Shown in pieces: positions 9,007 through 16,779 of a stretch of 64,000 bases of DNA. A program made the position numbers and the translations under genes. The notes beneath the pieces are model-generated. The model worked only from the letters and a program-made list of their open reading frames with translations. It had not been told where the DNA came from and did no database searches. Position 1 is the first letter of the stretch; each line of letters starts with the position of its first letter. Source of the DNA: Sphingopyxis sp. TUF1 (lineage in GTDB: Bacteria; Pseudomonadota; Alphaproteobacteria; Sphingomonadales; Sphingomonadaceae); contig NZ_CP144683.1 in NCBI RefSeq assembly GCF_036687315.1, positions 806,001-870,000 of the forward strand, given 5' to 3'.

Positions 9007-9028
9007 AAATAACGCAGGTTAAGTTGAC

Positions 9029-10573
9029 TCAGGCCTCGCGCCATCGCGCGGGCAGCGTGATGTCGACGATCAGCCCGCCGGGCTCCCACCGCCGCGCGAT
9101 CGTGCCGCCAAGGTTGTTTTTGACGCTGCGTTCCATCAGCAAGGTTCCGAAGCTCGTCCGTTCGGGAGCGGCGATTTCGCGCTCGGCGCCGCTTTCGGCC
9201 CAGGTGAGGCGAAAGCGGCGGTCCTCGGCACCCTCGTCGTCCTGCGTCCAGCTGACATTGACCTCGCCCCGTTCACCCGACAGGGCGCCGTGCTTGGCGG
9301 CATTGGTTGCCAGCTCGTTGAACAGCAGCGCCATGGCCACCAGCGCATTTTCGGGGAGCAGCAGGTCGGGCCCCGACCAACGGATGCGCGGAAAACTCGC
9401 CTCCACCTCGCGCAGCAGCGCGTGCATCGACCCGGTCATGAAATTGGCGCCGAGCAGCACATTTTGCGCGCGGTTCAGCGCTTCGAGGCGGCTGCTGATC
9501 CGCTCGACATAATCGTCGACATCGCGCGCCGCGTGCCGGGTGAGCGAGATGATCGCGCCGACGGTCGCGAATAGGTTACGCATCCGGTGATGCAGCTCGC
9601 GCATCAACAAATTGGCGTTTTCCTGACGGCTTTTCTGTTCGGTGATGTCCATGCTCACGCCGGTCAGGATCGCATCGTCGGTCTTGACATCCCAGTCGGC
9701 GCGGACCGCGATCCACCGCACGCCGCGTTCGGGATGCTGGATGCGATATTCGGTTGAATAATGCACGCCATTCGCGACCGAATCGCCAAGCACGCCGCGA
9801 ACGACCTCACGATCTTCGGGGTGCAGGCGGTCGTAGAAGCCGTCGATATGCGCCAGCGCCGTCGCATAATCGGCGCCCCACAGCTCGGCGACGGCGCCGC
9901 TCCAGCTGATTGCGCCGGTGCGCGCGTCGAAGCGCCAGGTTGCGATCCCCGAAAAATCGAGCGCGCGTTCCAGCATCCGCCGCGCTTCGTCGCGTTCGGC
10001 GACGATCCGGCGCAGGTCGGCCTCCGCCATCACCAGAGCAGCGAAATCCTGAAGCCGCTCGAGCTCGCGAAAGCTGAGCGCCGGGCGCGGCTTCCGGTCG
10101 ATGAAGCACAGCGTTCCAAGGACGTCGCCATTATAGGCGGCCAGCGGAACGCCAGCGTAAAAGCGAATATGCGGTTCGCCCGTGACGAGCGGATTTTCGC
10201 GGAACCGCGGATCGGCAAGCGTGTCGTGAATGATGAGCGGCTGTTCATCCTCGACGACATATTTGCAGAAACTGACGTCGCGCGGCGTTTCCGCAACGTC
10301 GAGGCCGTGCGCGGATTTGAACCATTGGCGGCAGTCATCGACCAGCGAGATCAGCGCGATCGGCGCGTCGAAAAGATCGGCGACCAGCTTGGTCACACGG
10401 TCGAACGCGGGCTCTGCACCGGTGTCGAGGAGGCGATATTCGCGCAGCGTTTCGAGCCGTCGGCGTTCGCGCGCGCTCCGTTCGTCGGTCGCTTGGCCCA
10501 AATCCCGTTCCCCACCAGCTTGCGATGCGGTCGGCGCCGCATTGCTCATGTCCCGTGGGGGCCGCTCTGCCAT
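9029..10573 (-). CDS. GAF-PAS sensor histidine kinase, HWE family
   Basis: Soluble sensor kinase of 514 residues with no membrane segment. A GAF domain (about 45-190, containing RQWFKSAHGLDVAETPRDVSF) is followed by a PAS domain (about 200-315, ending in GVSMDITEQK). Then comes a dimerisation helix with RELHHRMRNLFATVGAIISLT; the phospho-accepting histidine is H329. The ATPase domain contains NELATNAAKHGAL and the WxE motif in LTWAESGAERE, which marks the HWE family. It is divergent from phyR. HWE kinases commonly phosphorylate PhyR in the alphaproteobacterial general stress response, so PhyR is the likely target. The signal sensed is unknown; no LOV-type cysteine motif was seen. Confidence 0.92.
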   Translation of the reverse strand: MAERPPRDMSNAAPTASQAGGERDLGQATDERSARERRRLETLREYRLLDTGAEPAFDRVTKLVADLFDAPIALISLVDDCRQWFKSAHGLDVAETPRDVSFCKYVVEDEQPLIIHDTLADPRFRENPLVTGEPHIRFYAGVPLAAYNGDVLGTLCFIDRKPRPALSFRELERLQDFAALVMAEADLRRIVAERDEARRMLERALDFSGIATWRFDARTGAISWSGAVAELWGADYATALAHIDGFYDRLHPEDREVVRGVLGDSVANGVHYSTEYRIQHPERGVRWIAVRADWDVKTDDAILTGVSMDITEQKSRQENANLLMRELHHRMRNLFATVGAIISLTRHAARDVDDYVERISSRLEALNRAQNVLLGANFMTGSMHALLREVEASFPRIRWSGPDLLLPENALVAMALLFNELATNAAKHGALSGERGEVNVSWTQDDEGAEDRRFRLTWAESGAEREIAAPERTSFGTLLMERSVKNNLGGTIARRWEPGGLIVDITLPARWREA

Positions 10574-10706
10574 GAACTTGGTCCCTGTAAAATAGTTTTG
10601 CTTAACGGAGGCTCAAATCGGTGCGATTTCACCGACTTGCTCCCGGCGGCAGCGCGTCCCGGCCGACTCTACGCTTCAGCGACCGACGGGTTGCACGCGT
10701 GCCGAC

Positions 10707-10732
10707 GGAACCCGACGCGTGGAGAAGGCGTA
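10707..10732 (+). promoter_or_regulatory. EcfG-type promoter of phyR
   Basis: A GGAAC element at 10707-10711 and CGTA at 10729-10732 are separated by 17 bases. This matches the GGAAC / cGTt pattern of EcfG-dependent promoters except for the last base. It is followed 27 bases later by the phyR ATG, with GGGAGG as ribosome-binding site in between. Confidence 0.7.
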
Positions 10733-10759
10733 TGACGTGTCTCAACTGGGAGGCCATAA

Positions 10760-11554
10760 ATGACATTCGGTGACGAAATCCGCGGGCACCTGCCCTATCT
10801 GCGCCGCTATGCGCGCGCGCTGACGGGCAGCCAGCAGCATGGCGACAATTATGTCCATGTCCTGCTGGAGGTGATCGTCACGGCGCCGGAAGAATTCCGC
10901 AGCGGCGCCGGGACGCGCATCGACCTTTATCGCGGGTTTCACCGCATCTGGGAAAGCGCCTATATCGACGACGGCGAAGGGAGCGACGATGGCGAAGACC
11001 CGCTGGTCCGCGCCGCACACCAGCGCCTGACTCAAATCACCCCGCTGGGCCGCCAGATCCTGCTCCTAACCGCGCTCGAAGGGTTTTCGGTTGAGGAAGC
11101 CGGCGCGATCACCGGCACCGACGCGCCGACCGTCGAAACGCTGCTGGCCGATGCCGTTGCCGACCTCGACCGCGAATCGCGCACCTCGGTCCTGATTATC
11201 GAGGATGAGCCGCTGATCGCGATGGAGCTCGAACAGATTGTCCGCGGTCTGGGGCATGAGGTCGCCGGGATCGCGACGACGCACGAGGATGCCGTCGCCG
11301 CATTCGAGAATACCGATGCCGGGCTTGTCCTGGCCGACATCCAGCTTGCCGACGGATCGTCGGGGATCGACGCGGTGCAGGACATATTGGCACGCGCGCC
11401 GGTGCCTGCCATCTTCATTACCGCCTTTCCCGAACGGCTGCTGACCGGCGGGCGGGTCGAACCCACCTTCCTGATCTCCAAGCCGTTTCGCGAAAATACC
11501 GTGCGCGCGGCGATCAGCCAGAGCCTGCTTTTCACCCCGCAACTCGCGGCGTAG
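10760..11554 (+). CDS. phyR: PhyR-type response regulator (sigma-like domain plus receiver)
   Basis: Master regulator of the general stress response. When phosphorylated, its sigma-factor-like domain sequesters NepR and frees EcfG. The 264-residue product has an N-terminal sigma-like part (MTFGDEIRGHLPYLRRYARALTG, then ILLLTALEGFSVEEAGAITG). A C-terminal receiver has acidic residues IIEDEP, phospho-acceptor D193 (LVLADIQLADGSSG) and the FITAFPERLLTG / KPF segment, where the threonine-alanine-phenylalanine pattern is of the FATGUY type. It is divergent from an HWE kinase and close to nepR and ecfG, which supports the assignment. An EcfG-type promoter lies directly upstream, implying positive feedback. 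Confidence 0.96.
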   Translation: MTFGDEIRGHLPYLRRYARALTGSQQHGDNYVHVLLEVIVTAPEEFRSGAGTRIDLYRGFHRIWESAYIDDGEGSDDGEDPLVRAAHQRLTQITPLGRQILLLTALEGFSVEEAGAITGTDAPTVETLLADAVADLDRESRTSVLIIEDEPLIAMELEQIVRGLGHEVAGIATTHEDAVAAFENTDAGLVLADIQLADGSSGIDAVQDILARAPVPAIFITAFPERLLTGGRVEPTFLISKPFRENTVRAAISQSLLFTPQLAA

Positions 11555-11590
11555 ATCCATATGGTTTACGGCGAAAGCCGGATAAAAAGC

Positions 11591-12244
11591 TCAATCGGGC
11601 GTCGGCACGCCGCGTGTCAGGTCGTCGACATCGTCCATGATCGCGCGGAACGCGTCGCTCGCGGGCAGCATGTCCTCGCTCCGCAGTGGCATGTCGCCGC
11701 TATCGAGTATCGCCTGGAGCGCCGCGCGCGCGCGCGACACGCGGCTTTTCATGGTACCGACCGCGCATCCACAGATCGCGGCGCCTTCCTCATAGGATAA
11801 TTGCCCCGCGCCGATCAGGACCAGCGCCTCGCGCTGGTCCACGGGCAGCATCAACAACGCGCGCTGAACGTCGGCGAGATGCAGGCTGTCGCCCTGATCA
11901 TCGGGTGCGACGAGCAACCGCTCGGCGGCCTGCTCGTCATATTCGGCGGTGAATTTCTTGCGCCGCATCTGCGACAGGAAGCAGTTGCGCAGGATGACGA
12001 AGGCCCAGCTTTTCATGCTCGCCGGGCCCGGCACATATTGCTCGCGCGCCTTCCACGCCTTCAGCATCGTTTCCTGAACCAGATCGTCGGCCAGATCTGC
12101 ATTGCCGCACAGGCTGCGGCCAAAGGCGCGCAGATGCGGCAGCATCGCCGCCAGTTCGCGCTTGAAGCTGGCGTCGTCGAGCGGTTGAGATATTTCGCTG
12201 CTGATAATCAGGCCCTTGTCTGACGGCCCGATTGTTGCGGGCAC
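11591..12244 (-). CDS. EcfG-type RNA polymerase sigma factor, second copy
   Basis: ECF sigma factor of 217 residues. Region 2 reads LPHLRAFGRSLCGNADLADDLVQETMLKAWKAREQ, with AFVILRNCFLSQMRRKKF after it. Region 4 is LMLPVDQREALVLIGAGQLSYEEGAAICGCAVGTMKSRVSRARAAL. It closely resembles the EcfG encoded at 13105-13740 over its whole length and so is a paralogue. The start is a GTG at 12244. It lies 25 bases downstream of the BLUF gene on the same strand and is convergent with phyR. Paralogous EcfG copies often adjust the amplitude or specificity of the stress regulon. Its own relation to NepR is unknown. Confidence 0.93.
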   Translation of the reverse strand: MPATIGPSDKGLIISSEISQPLDDASFKRELAAMLPHLRAFGRSLCGNADLADDLVQETMLKAWKAREQYVPGPASMKSWAFVILRNCFLSQMRRKKFTAEYDEQAAERLLVAPDDQGDSLHLADVQRALLMLPVDQREALVLIGAGQLSYEEGAAICGCAVGTMKSRVSRARAALQAILDSGDMPLRSEDMLPASDAFRAIMDDVDDLTRGVPTPD

Positions 12245-12269
12245 AAATCCGGCTTAGCGCGACAATGCG

Positions 12270-12695
12270 TCATTGCAAGGGTGCCGGCCCGCCGGGCGTC
12301 GCTCCGCGGCGACCGAGCGCGACGAAATTGCCAATCATCCGCTCGAATTCGGGATCGATCCGGCCGTTCGCCGCGAGCCGCGCGAACTCCGCCTCATGCC
12401 CATGAAAAGCGGGTTCGTACAGCATCGTCCAGTCGGCAAATTCGCGCTCTTCGATCGCCCGGCGCCGGATTTCGACCATGCCGCTGTGGCGCACATCCTC
12501 GCGGATCGCGGCGAGACAGGCATCGACCCGATCGGCGGCGCCTTCGAGCAATTGCATGAAATTATGGCCATTATAGATGAGCGCACCGGTTAACGCGTCA
12601 CGCGCATTGTTGCGGCGCGCGGTCACCAATATCGCGTCGATGTCGGCGGACGAAAGCAGCGGATCAGCGACGCTGACGTAGATTACGGAAAGCAA
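12270..12695 (-). CDS. BLUF-domain blue-light receptor protein
   Basis: Flavin-binding blue-light sensor. The residues that form the BLUF photocycle are present with the spacing known from AppA: Y6 (VIYVS), N30 (RRNNARDAL), Q48 (NFMQLLEG), W89 and M91 (FADWTM). The product is about 141 residues, so little follows the BLUF core except a helical tail; no output domain is visible. I chose the TTG at 12695 because BLUF proteins start a few residues before the tyrosine and GGAG lies 8-9 bases before it. An ATG at 12755 would add 20 residues without homology. It is 25 bases upstream of the EcfG paralogue, probably one transcript, which suggests light input to the stress response. Confidence 0.88.
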   Translation of the reverse strand: MLSVIYVSVADPLLSSADIDAILVTARRNNARDALTGALIYNGHNFMQLLEGAADRVDACLAAIREDVRHSGMVEIRRRAIEEREFADWTMLYEPAFHGHEAEFARLAANGRIDPEFERMIGNFVALGRRGATPGGPAPLQ

Positions 12696-12814
12696 GTAGG
12701 CACGCTCCAGTCGCGCGGTCGCAAAAACCGCCAAGGTGTGACCCCTCACAACCACCTGATTAGGGCCGGTGTGTCATCTTGGCAACGCATTCGTCGCAAA
12801 AAACAAGTTTTGCG

Positions 12815-12839
12815 GGAACCCGACCCGCTTTTCCTCGTT
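12815..12839 (+). promoter_or_regulatory. EcfG-type promoter of nepR-ecfG
   Basis: GGAAC at 12815-12819 and CGTT at 12836-12839 with a 16-base spacer form a canonical EcfG-dependent promoter. Transcription would start near 12846, only two bases before the ATG at 12848, so the message would be leaderless, or translation uses the ATG at 12872. Confidence 0.85.
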
Positions 12840-12847
12840 GCTCTCGC

Positions 12848-13105
12848 ATGGCTACGCAAGGCAACAACGGAATGAATGGCAAGGGACCCCCGCCGCCCGC
12901 GGACGCCGATGCTCCGCGCCGGGCGCAGGGAAGCTTCCCCGGCACGCAAGGCGACGAGTGGCATCGCACGCTGACCGGACGTCAGGCACCCGAGCCGGTG
13001 AGCGCCAAGCTGCGCATGATTTACGGCAATATCGTGTCGGAACAATTGCCCGACCGGATGCTCGACCTGCTTTCGCAGCTCGATCAGAAAAGCCCGAAAT
13101 CATAA
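12848..13105 (+). CDS. nepR: NepR-type anti-sigma factor
   Basis: Small anti-sigma factor that holds EcfG inactive until PhyR binds it. The 85-residue product has a low-complexity N-terminus (MATQGNNGMNGKGPPPPADADAP) and the conserved NepR helix segment EPVSAKLRMIYGNIVSEQLPDRMLDLLSQLDQK. Its stop codon overlaps the ecfG start as TAATG, the usual co-expression of anti-sigma and sigma factor. The first ATG (12848) would be leaderless given the promoter position. An internal ATG at 12872 preceded by AAGG is an alternative that keeps the whole functional helix. The identification rests on the helix and on context. Confidence 0.93.
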   Translation: MATQGNNGMNGKGPPPPADADAPRRAQGSFPGTQGDEWHRTLTGRQAPEPVSAKLRMIYGNIVSEQLPDRMLDLLSQLDQKSPKS

Positions 13106-13740
13106 TGCCCGCGCCTATCGCCGCTGCCTCGCAGCCGCCGGCCGAGACGCTTTCGGACAGCGAATTCAAGGCATTGCTTGCCGGTGTTATCCCGCATCTG
13201 CGCGCCTATGGCCGCAGCCTGTCGGGCAATCCCGACCTTGCCGACGATCTGACGCAGGACACCATGGTCAAAGCGTGGGCCTCGCGCGACCGGTTCGAGC
13301 GCGGGACTTCGATCAAGGCATGGACCTTCGTCATCCTGCGCAACACTTTTCTGTCGCAAATGCGCCGTAACAAATTTGTCGGCGAATATGACGAGACCGC
13401 GGTCGAACGCACCATGTCGACCCCTGCGAGCCAGGAAGACAGCGGCGAGATGGCCGACCTGCAACGCGGGCTGATGGAATTGCCGCAGGATCAACGCGAG
13501 GCGCTGATCCTCGTCGGCGCGGGCGGCATGTCATATGAGGAAGCCGCAAGCATTTGCGACTGCGCGCTCGGCACGATGAAAAGCCGCGTGTCGCGCGCAC
13601 GGACCGCGCTCGAGGAGATCATGATGCGCGGACAGTTCATGCAGAAGCGCGCGGACGCGCCGCCGGCGAGCGAAGCGGTCGATGCGATCATGGACAGCGT
13701 CGAGGAAATCACCGCCCGCCGCGAGGCTGCGAACCGGTAA
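13105..13740 (+). CDS. ecfG: General stress response sigma factor EcfG
   Basis: ECF sigma factor that directs RNA polymerase to GGAAC...CGTT promoters. The 211-residue product has region 2 (VIPHLRAYGRSLSGNPDLADDLTQDTMVKAW, then AWTFVILRNTFLSQMRRNKF) and region 4 (LPQDQREALILVGAGGMSYEEAASICDCALGTMKSRVSRARTAL). It begins at the ATG overlapping the nepR stop codon (TAATG). The EcfG-type promoter before nepR means it activates its own operon. The paralogue at 11591-12244 shares the same architecture and many identical stretches. A palindromic repeat follows its stop codon. Confidence 0.95.
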   Translation: MPAPIAAASQPPAETLSDSEFKALLAGVIPHLRAYGRSLSGNPDLADDLTQDTMVKAWASRDRFERGTSIKAWTFVILRNTFLSQMRRNKFVGEYDETAVERTMSTPASQEDSGEMADLQRGLMELPQDQREALILVGAGGMSYEEAASICDCALGTMKSRVSRARTALEEIMMRGQFMQKRADAPPASEAVDAIMDSVEEITARREAANR

Positions 13741-13745
13741 TGGCC

Positions 13746-13836
13746 CGTCGCCCCCGCGAAGGCGGGGGCCGTCGGCGGTATACGCGACGCCGCCGAGCAA
13801 GCCCTCCAGCGGCCCCCGCCTCCGCGGGGGCGACGA
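13746..13836. repeat. Palindromic intergenic repeat downstream of ecfG
   Basis: Two GC-rich hairpins, gcccccgcgaaggcgggggc on the left and a matching gcccccgcctccgcgggggc on the right, are arranged as a larger inverted repeat. It starts a few bases after the ecfG stop and may serve as a terminator. The element is of the same kind as the other palindromes in the window but with its own sequence. Confidence 0.8.
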
Positions 13837-13912
13837 TGGTTTCACGCCCCTCGACAACAGCAAGCCGCTGCGTCAAAACAACATATCTTCCCCAGCCAAG
13901 CGAGATTTTCCG

Positions 13913-15103
13913 ATGAAAAATCTTCCTCCCTTTGCCCTTGTCGCCGCGCTCGCCGTCGCCGCCTGCTCGACCCCCGCACCGACCGAAGCCGCCCCTGCCG
14001 ACTCTCGCGCACTCGACGTATCGGGCGCGCACCCCGCCGCCCCGCTCGGCGAAGCGCCCTTTACCGTTCAGGAGATCGCCGGGTTCGATGAACCCTGGGC
14101 GATGACCTTCGTCCCCGGCGTGCGCGCGGCACTGGTGACCGAAAAATCGGGCAAGCTTAAACTCTGGCAGGAAAGCGGGCCGACGCTCGACGTCGCAGGC
14201 GTTCCCGCAGTGGCTTATGGTGGCCAGGGCGGCCTCGGCGATGTCTTGGTTGCGCCCGATTTCGCCACCACGGGCACAATCTATCTGAGCTGGGTCGAAG
14301 CGGGCAACGGCGACACCTTTGGCGCCGTCGTCGGCCGTGCCAAGCTCGTCCAGGGCGCCGCCCCCCGCCTCGAAGGGCTCGAGGTAATCTGGAAACAGGA
14401 TCCCAAAGTTGCGGGCCGCGGCCATTATTCGCACCGCCTCGCCTTTTCGCCCGACGGACGATATCTCTTCATCGGTTCGGGCGAGCGGCAGAAATTCGAC
14501 CCGGCACAGGACATGACGGGCAATCTCGGCAAGATCTTGCGCCTGAACCCCGACGGCAGCGTGCCCGCCGACAATCCCTTTGCCGACGCTTCAAAACCGG
14601 ATGGGGGCGGCGTTACGGCGCAGATCTGGTCGCTCGGCCACCGCAACATCCTGGGCCTCGCCTTCGACGCCACCGGGAAGCTGTGGAATCAGGAGATGGG
14701 GCCAAAAGGCGGCGATGAGGTCAACCTCGTCGCGGCGAAGGCCAACTACGGCTACCCGATCGTGTCGAACGGCGATCATTATGACGGCCGCGACATCCCC
14801 GATCACCCGACGCGCCCCGAATTTGCGGCGCCCAAACTGTGGTGGAACCCCTCGGTCTCGCCCGCCGGCCTCGCCTATTATGGCGGCGATCTTTATCCGG
14901 GCTGGAAAAACAGCCTGCTGATGGGCGCGCTGTCGGGCGAGGGGCTGGTCCGCATGAGCATCGACGGCGAGACGCTACACAAAGCCGACCGATGGGATTT
15001 CGGCACGCGTATCCGCGAGGTTGAGGTGCGCGACGACGGCACGGTCTGGCTGCTGACCGACGGGAAGGACGGCAAGCTGGTGAAGCTGGCACCGAAAGGA
15101 TAA
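13913..15103 (+). CDS. PQQ-dependent sugar dehydrogenase, lipoprotein
   Basis: Predicted periplasmic six-bladed beta-propeller enzyme of the soluble aldose sugar dehydrogenase (YliI/Asd) type, oxidising sugars with pyrroloquinoline quinone. The 396-residue product starts MKNLPPFALVAALAVAACST with a lipobox cysteine at C18, so it is probably membrane-anchored. Family landmarks are FDEPWAMTFVP, YGGQGGLGDVLVAPDF, GRGHYSHRLAFSPDGRYLFIGSGER, LGHRNILGLAFD, EMGPKGGDEVN and WNPSVSPAGLAYYGGDLYPGW. The ATG at 13913 was chosen for the signal peptide. The alpha/beta hydrolase gene follows after 9 bases, so the two may be one transcript. The substrate cannot be read from sequence. Confidence 0.9.
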   Translation: MKNLPPFALVAALAVAACSTPAPTEAAPADSRALDVSGAHPAAPLGEAPFTVQEIAGFDEPWAMTFVPGVRAALVTEKSGKLKLWQESGPTLDVAGVPAVAYGGQGGLGDVLVAPDFATTGTIYLSWVEAGNGDTFGAVVGRAKLVQGAAPRLEGLEVIWKQDPKVAGRGHYSHRLAFSPDGRYLFIGSGERQKFDPAQDMTGNLGKILRLNPDGSVPADNPFADASKPDGGGVTAQIWSLGHRNILGLAFDATGKLWNQEMGPKGGDEVNLVAAKANYGYPIVSNGDHYDGRDIPDHPTRPEFAAPKLWWNPSVSPAGLAYYGGDLYPGWKNSLLMGALSGEGLVRMSIDGETLHKADRWDFGTRIREVEVRDDGTVWLLTDGKDGKLVKLAPKG

Positions 15104-15112
15104 GATAACCGC

Positions 15113-15859
15113 ATGATCCGCGGGTTCCTCACCCGGCGCGCCGAATGGCCCGCGCATATCCCCGATCCCGACGCGCCGCCGCCGCTGAAGCTGCTGTGGC
15201 GCGAGGTCGGAGCGCTGGCGCGCGCGGTCGGCGGGCGCCTCCGCCCGCTGCCGCCCGAACCCAATCCCGACAGCGACCATCCGCCGGTGATGGTGCTGCC
15301 GGGGTTCCTGTCGGGCGACTGGGCGACCAAAGCGCTGCGCGCCGACCTGCGCCGCGCGGGGTTTCGCTGCTATGCCTGGGGCCTTGGCTTCAATCGCGGC
15401 GCGACCCCCGACATCATCGAGCGGATCGACACGCGCGTGCGATGGATCATCGACCGCACCGGCTATGCCCCCGCGCTTGTCGGCTGGAGCCTCGGTGGCA
15501 TCTACGCACGCGAATATGCCAAGCATCATCCGGACAAAGTCGCGCGCGTCGTCACGCTGGGATCGCCATTTTCGGGCAGCCGCCGCGCCAACCGCGCCTG
15601 GCGGCTCTATCACCTTATCGCGCGCCACCCTGTCGAAAATCCGCCGATCGACTTTCACCCCGCGCCGCGTCCCGAAATGCCGACCTTTGCGCTCTGGTCG
15701 AAACATGACGGCGTCGTCGCAGTGAACAGCGCGCGCGGCCTGCCGCACGAAAGCGACCGCGCGGTCGAGGTCGATTGCAGCCATATGGGATTTGCCTATG
15801 CGCCCACCTCGGTTGCGGCGATCGTCAAGGCGCTGACCGAAGAGGTTGGCGCCGAATAA
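15113..15859 (+). CDS. Alpha/beta-fold hydrolase
   Basis: Putative esterase or lipase of 248 residues. The nucleophile elbow is GWSLGG (S126). The other triad members are probably the aspartate in WSKHDGVVAVNS and the histidine in DCSHMGFAYAP. An oxyanion-region motif VMVLPGFLSGDW precedes it. No signal peptide is visible. It starts 9 bases after the sugar dehydrogenase gene. The topology resembles triacylglycerol lipase-like and PGAP1-like hydrolases; the substrate is unknown. A family A palindromic repeat begins one base after the stop codon. Confidence 0.85.
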   Translation: MIRGFLTRRAEWPAHIPDPDAPPPLKLLWREVGALARAVGGRLRPLPPEPNPDSDHPPVMVLPGFLSGDWATKALRADLRRAGFRCYAWGLGFNRGATPDIIERIDTRVRWIIDRTGYAPALVGWSLGGIYAREYAKHHPDKVARVVTLGSPFSGSRRANRAWRLYHLIARHPVENPPIDFHPAPRPEMPTFALWSKHDGVVAVNSARGLPHESDRAVEVDCSHMGFAYAPTSVAAIVKALTEEVGAE

Positions 15860-15860
15860 T

Positions 15861-15993
15861 CCTCCCTGTCGCGTAGCGATGGGGAGGGGGACCGCGCCCG
15901 AAGGGCGTGGTGGAGGGGCCGCGACGTGGGCGTCATTGCCCCTCCGTCAGCGCCCCGCGCTGCCACCTCCCCATGGCTGCGCCACAGGGAGGA
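15861..15993. repeat. Palindromic intergenic repeat, family A copy 2
   Basis: Same arms and centre as the element at 943-1077 (cctccctgtcgcg at the left, ctgcgccacagggagg at the right, gtggaggggccgcgac in the middle), with substitutions. It lies between convergent genes and may act as a bidirectional terminator. Confidence 0.85.
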
Positions 15994-16005
15994 TTGGCGG
16001 ACAGA

Positions 16006-16524
16006 TCAGCACACGTCGATCCGATAAGCCGGCGCCGCGCGCCACGCCATCAGCGTCCGCCCCGGCCGCTTGCCCGGCCGCCCCGTCGATATGAAACCGA
16101 CGCGGCGCAGCAGCGCGCGTGAGCGGTCGTTGTCGGGGTGGCATTCGGCGACGATCGAACAATTGGGCTGCGCCGCCGCGAGCGCCGCGACGACCGCACG
16201 GACTGCTTCGGTCGCGATGCCCTTGCCGCGCACCCGCGCCGCAAACCAGTACCCGATTTCATATTCCTGACCGGCGCGGCGATGTACCCCGACAACGCCG
16301 TAGAGTTCAGTCCCGCGCGGATCACGCACGGCATGGAACACGTCGCCGACGCCCGACCGCGCGATCAGCGCGCGGGCATCGGTCTCGGTAAAGGGCGCGG
16401 GCAGGAAATGGACGCGCGACGTCACCGTCTCGTCGGTGATCGCGCTCAGCGCGCGCGCATCGTCGGCGGTCAGCGGCGCTATACGGCATTGGTCGGTCGA
16501 CAGGGAAAGCAGGGTATCGGTCAT
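16006..16524 (-). CDS. GNAT family N-acetyltransferase (RimJ/RimL-like)
   Basis: Predicted acyl-CoA dependent acetyltransferase of 172 residues. It begins MTDTLLSLSTDQCRIAPLTADDARAL. The acetyl-CoA binding motif A is seen as IGYWFAARVRGKGIATEAVRAVV, followed by ECHPDNDRSRALLRRVGFISTG, the pattern of the RimJ/RimL type that modifies protein N-termini or small amines. I preferred the ATG at 16524 to one six codons upstream because the arginine-rich extension lacks family similarity. The substrate is not known. Confidence 0.85.
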   Translation of the reverse strand: MTDTLLSLSTDQCRIAPLTADDARALSAITDETVTSRVHFLPAPFTETDARALIARSGVGDVFHAVRDPRGTELYGVVGVHRRAGQEYEIGYWFAARVRGKGIATEAVRAVVAALAAAQPNCSIVAECHPDNDRSRALLRRVGFISTGRPGKRPGRTLMAWRAAPAYRIDVC

Positions 16525-16779
16525 GTCGCGTCTTCTTCTCAAAAGCGCGCGCCGTAACCGGGGGGTCAGTGGTCTGGTGATGTGAGGATAACCATTCGCC
16601 TTCCGGTCACGGCGGCGATGGTCACAGGTGATGCCATGCCGCTCCTATGTAAAGGAGCGCCAATACGCCTTGAATCGATTGGATCGGTCGTTGGTCATCG
16701 CGGCCGTGGCTAACCGCTCCGCCGCTACCGGTCAATCCCGTGTCTTGACGATCGCTTTTCACGCACTATTTAACGTTAC
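16525..16779. other. Divergent intergenic region between a GNAT gene and the Rrf2 gene
   Basis: About 255 bases without a supported gene. Apart from the Rrf2 promoter at its right end I see only short imperfect inverted repeats. Confidence 0.5.
16745..16778 (+). promoter_or_regulatory. Putative promoter and operator of the Rrf2 gene
   Basis: TTGACG (16745-16750) and TATTTA (16767-16772) with a 16-base spacer resemble a housekeeping promoter. The 8-base palindrome TAACGTTA (16771-16778) overlaps the -10 element and abuts the ATG at 16780. Rrf2 regulators often repress themselves, so it may be the operator. The message would be nearly leaderless. Confidence 0.5.

Noticed and set aside
10574..10660. 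Possible EcfG-type promoter for the HWE kinase on the minus strand (CGTT near 10615)
   Set aside because: The -35 position reads GAAAT rather than GGAAC, so the match is too weak to report.
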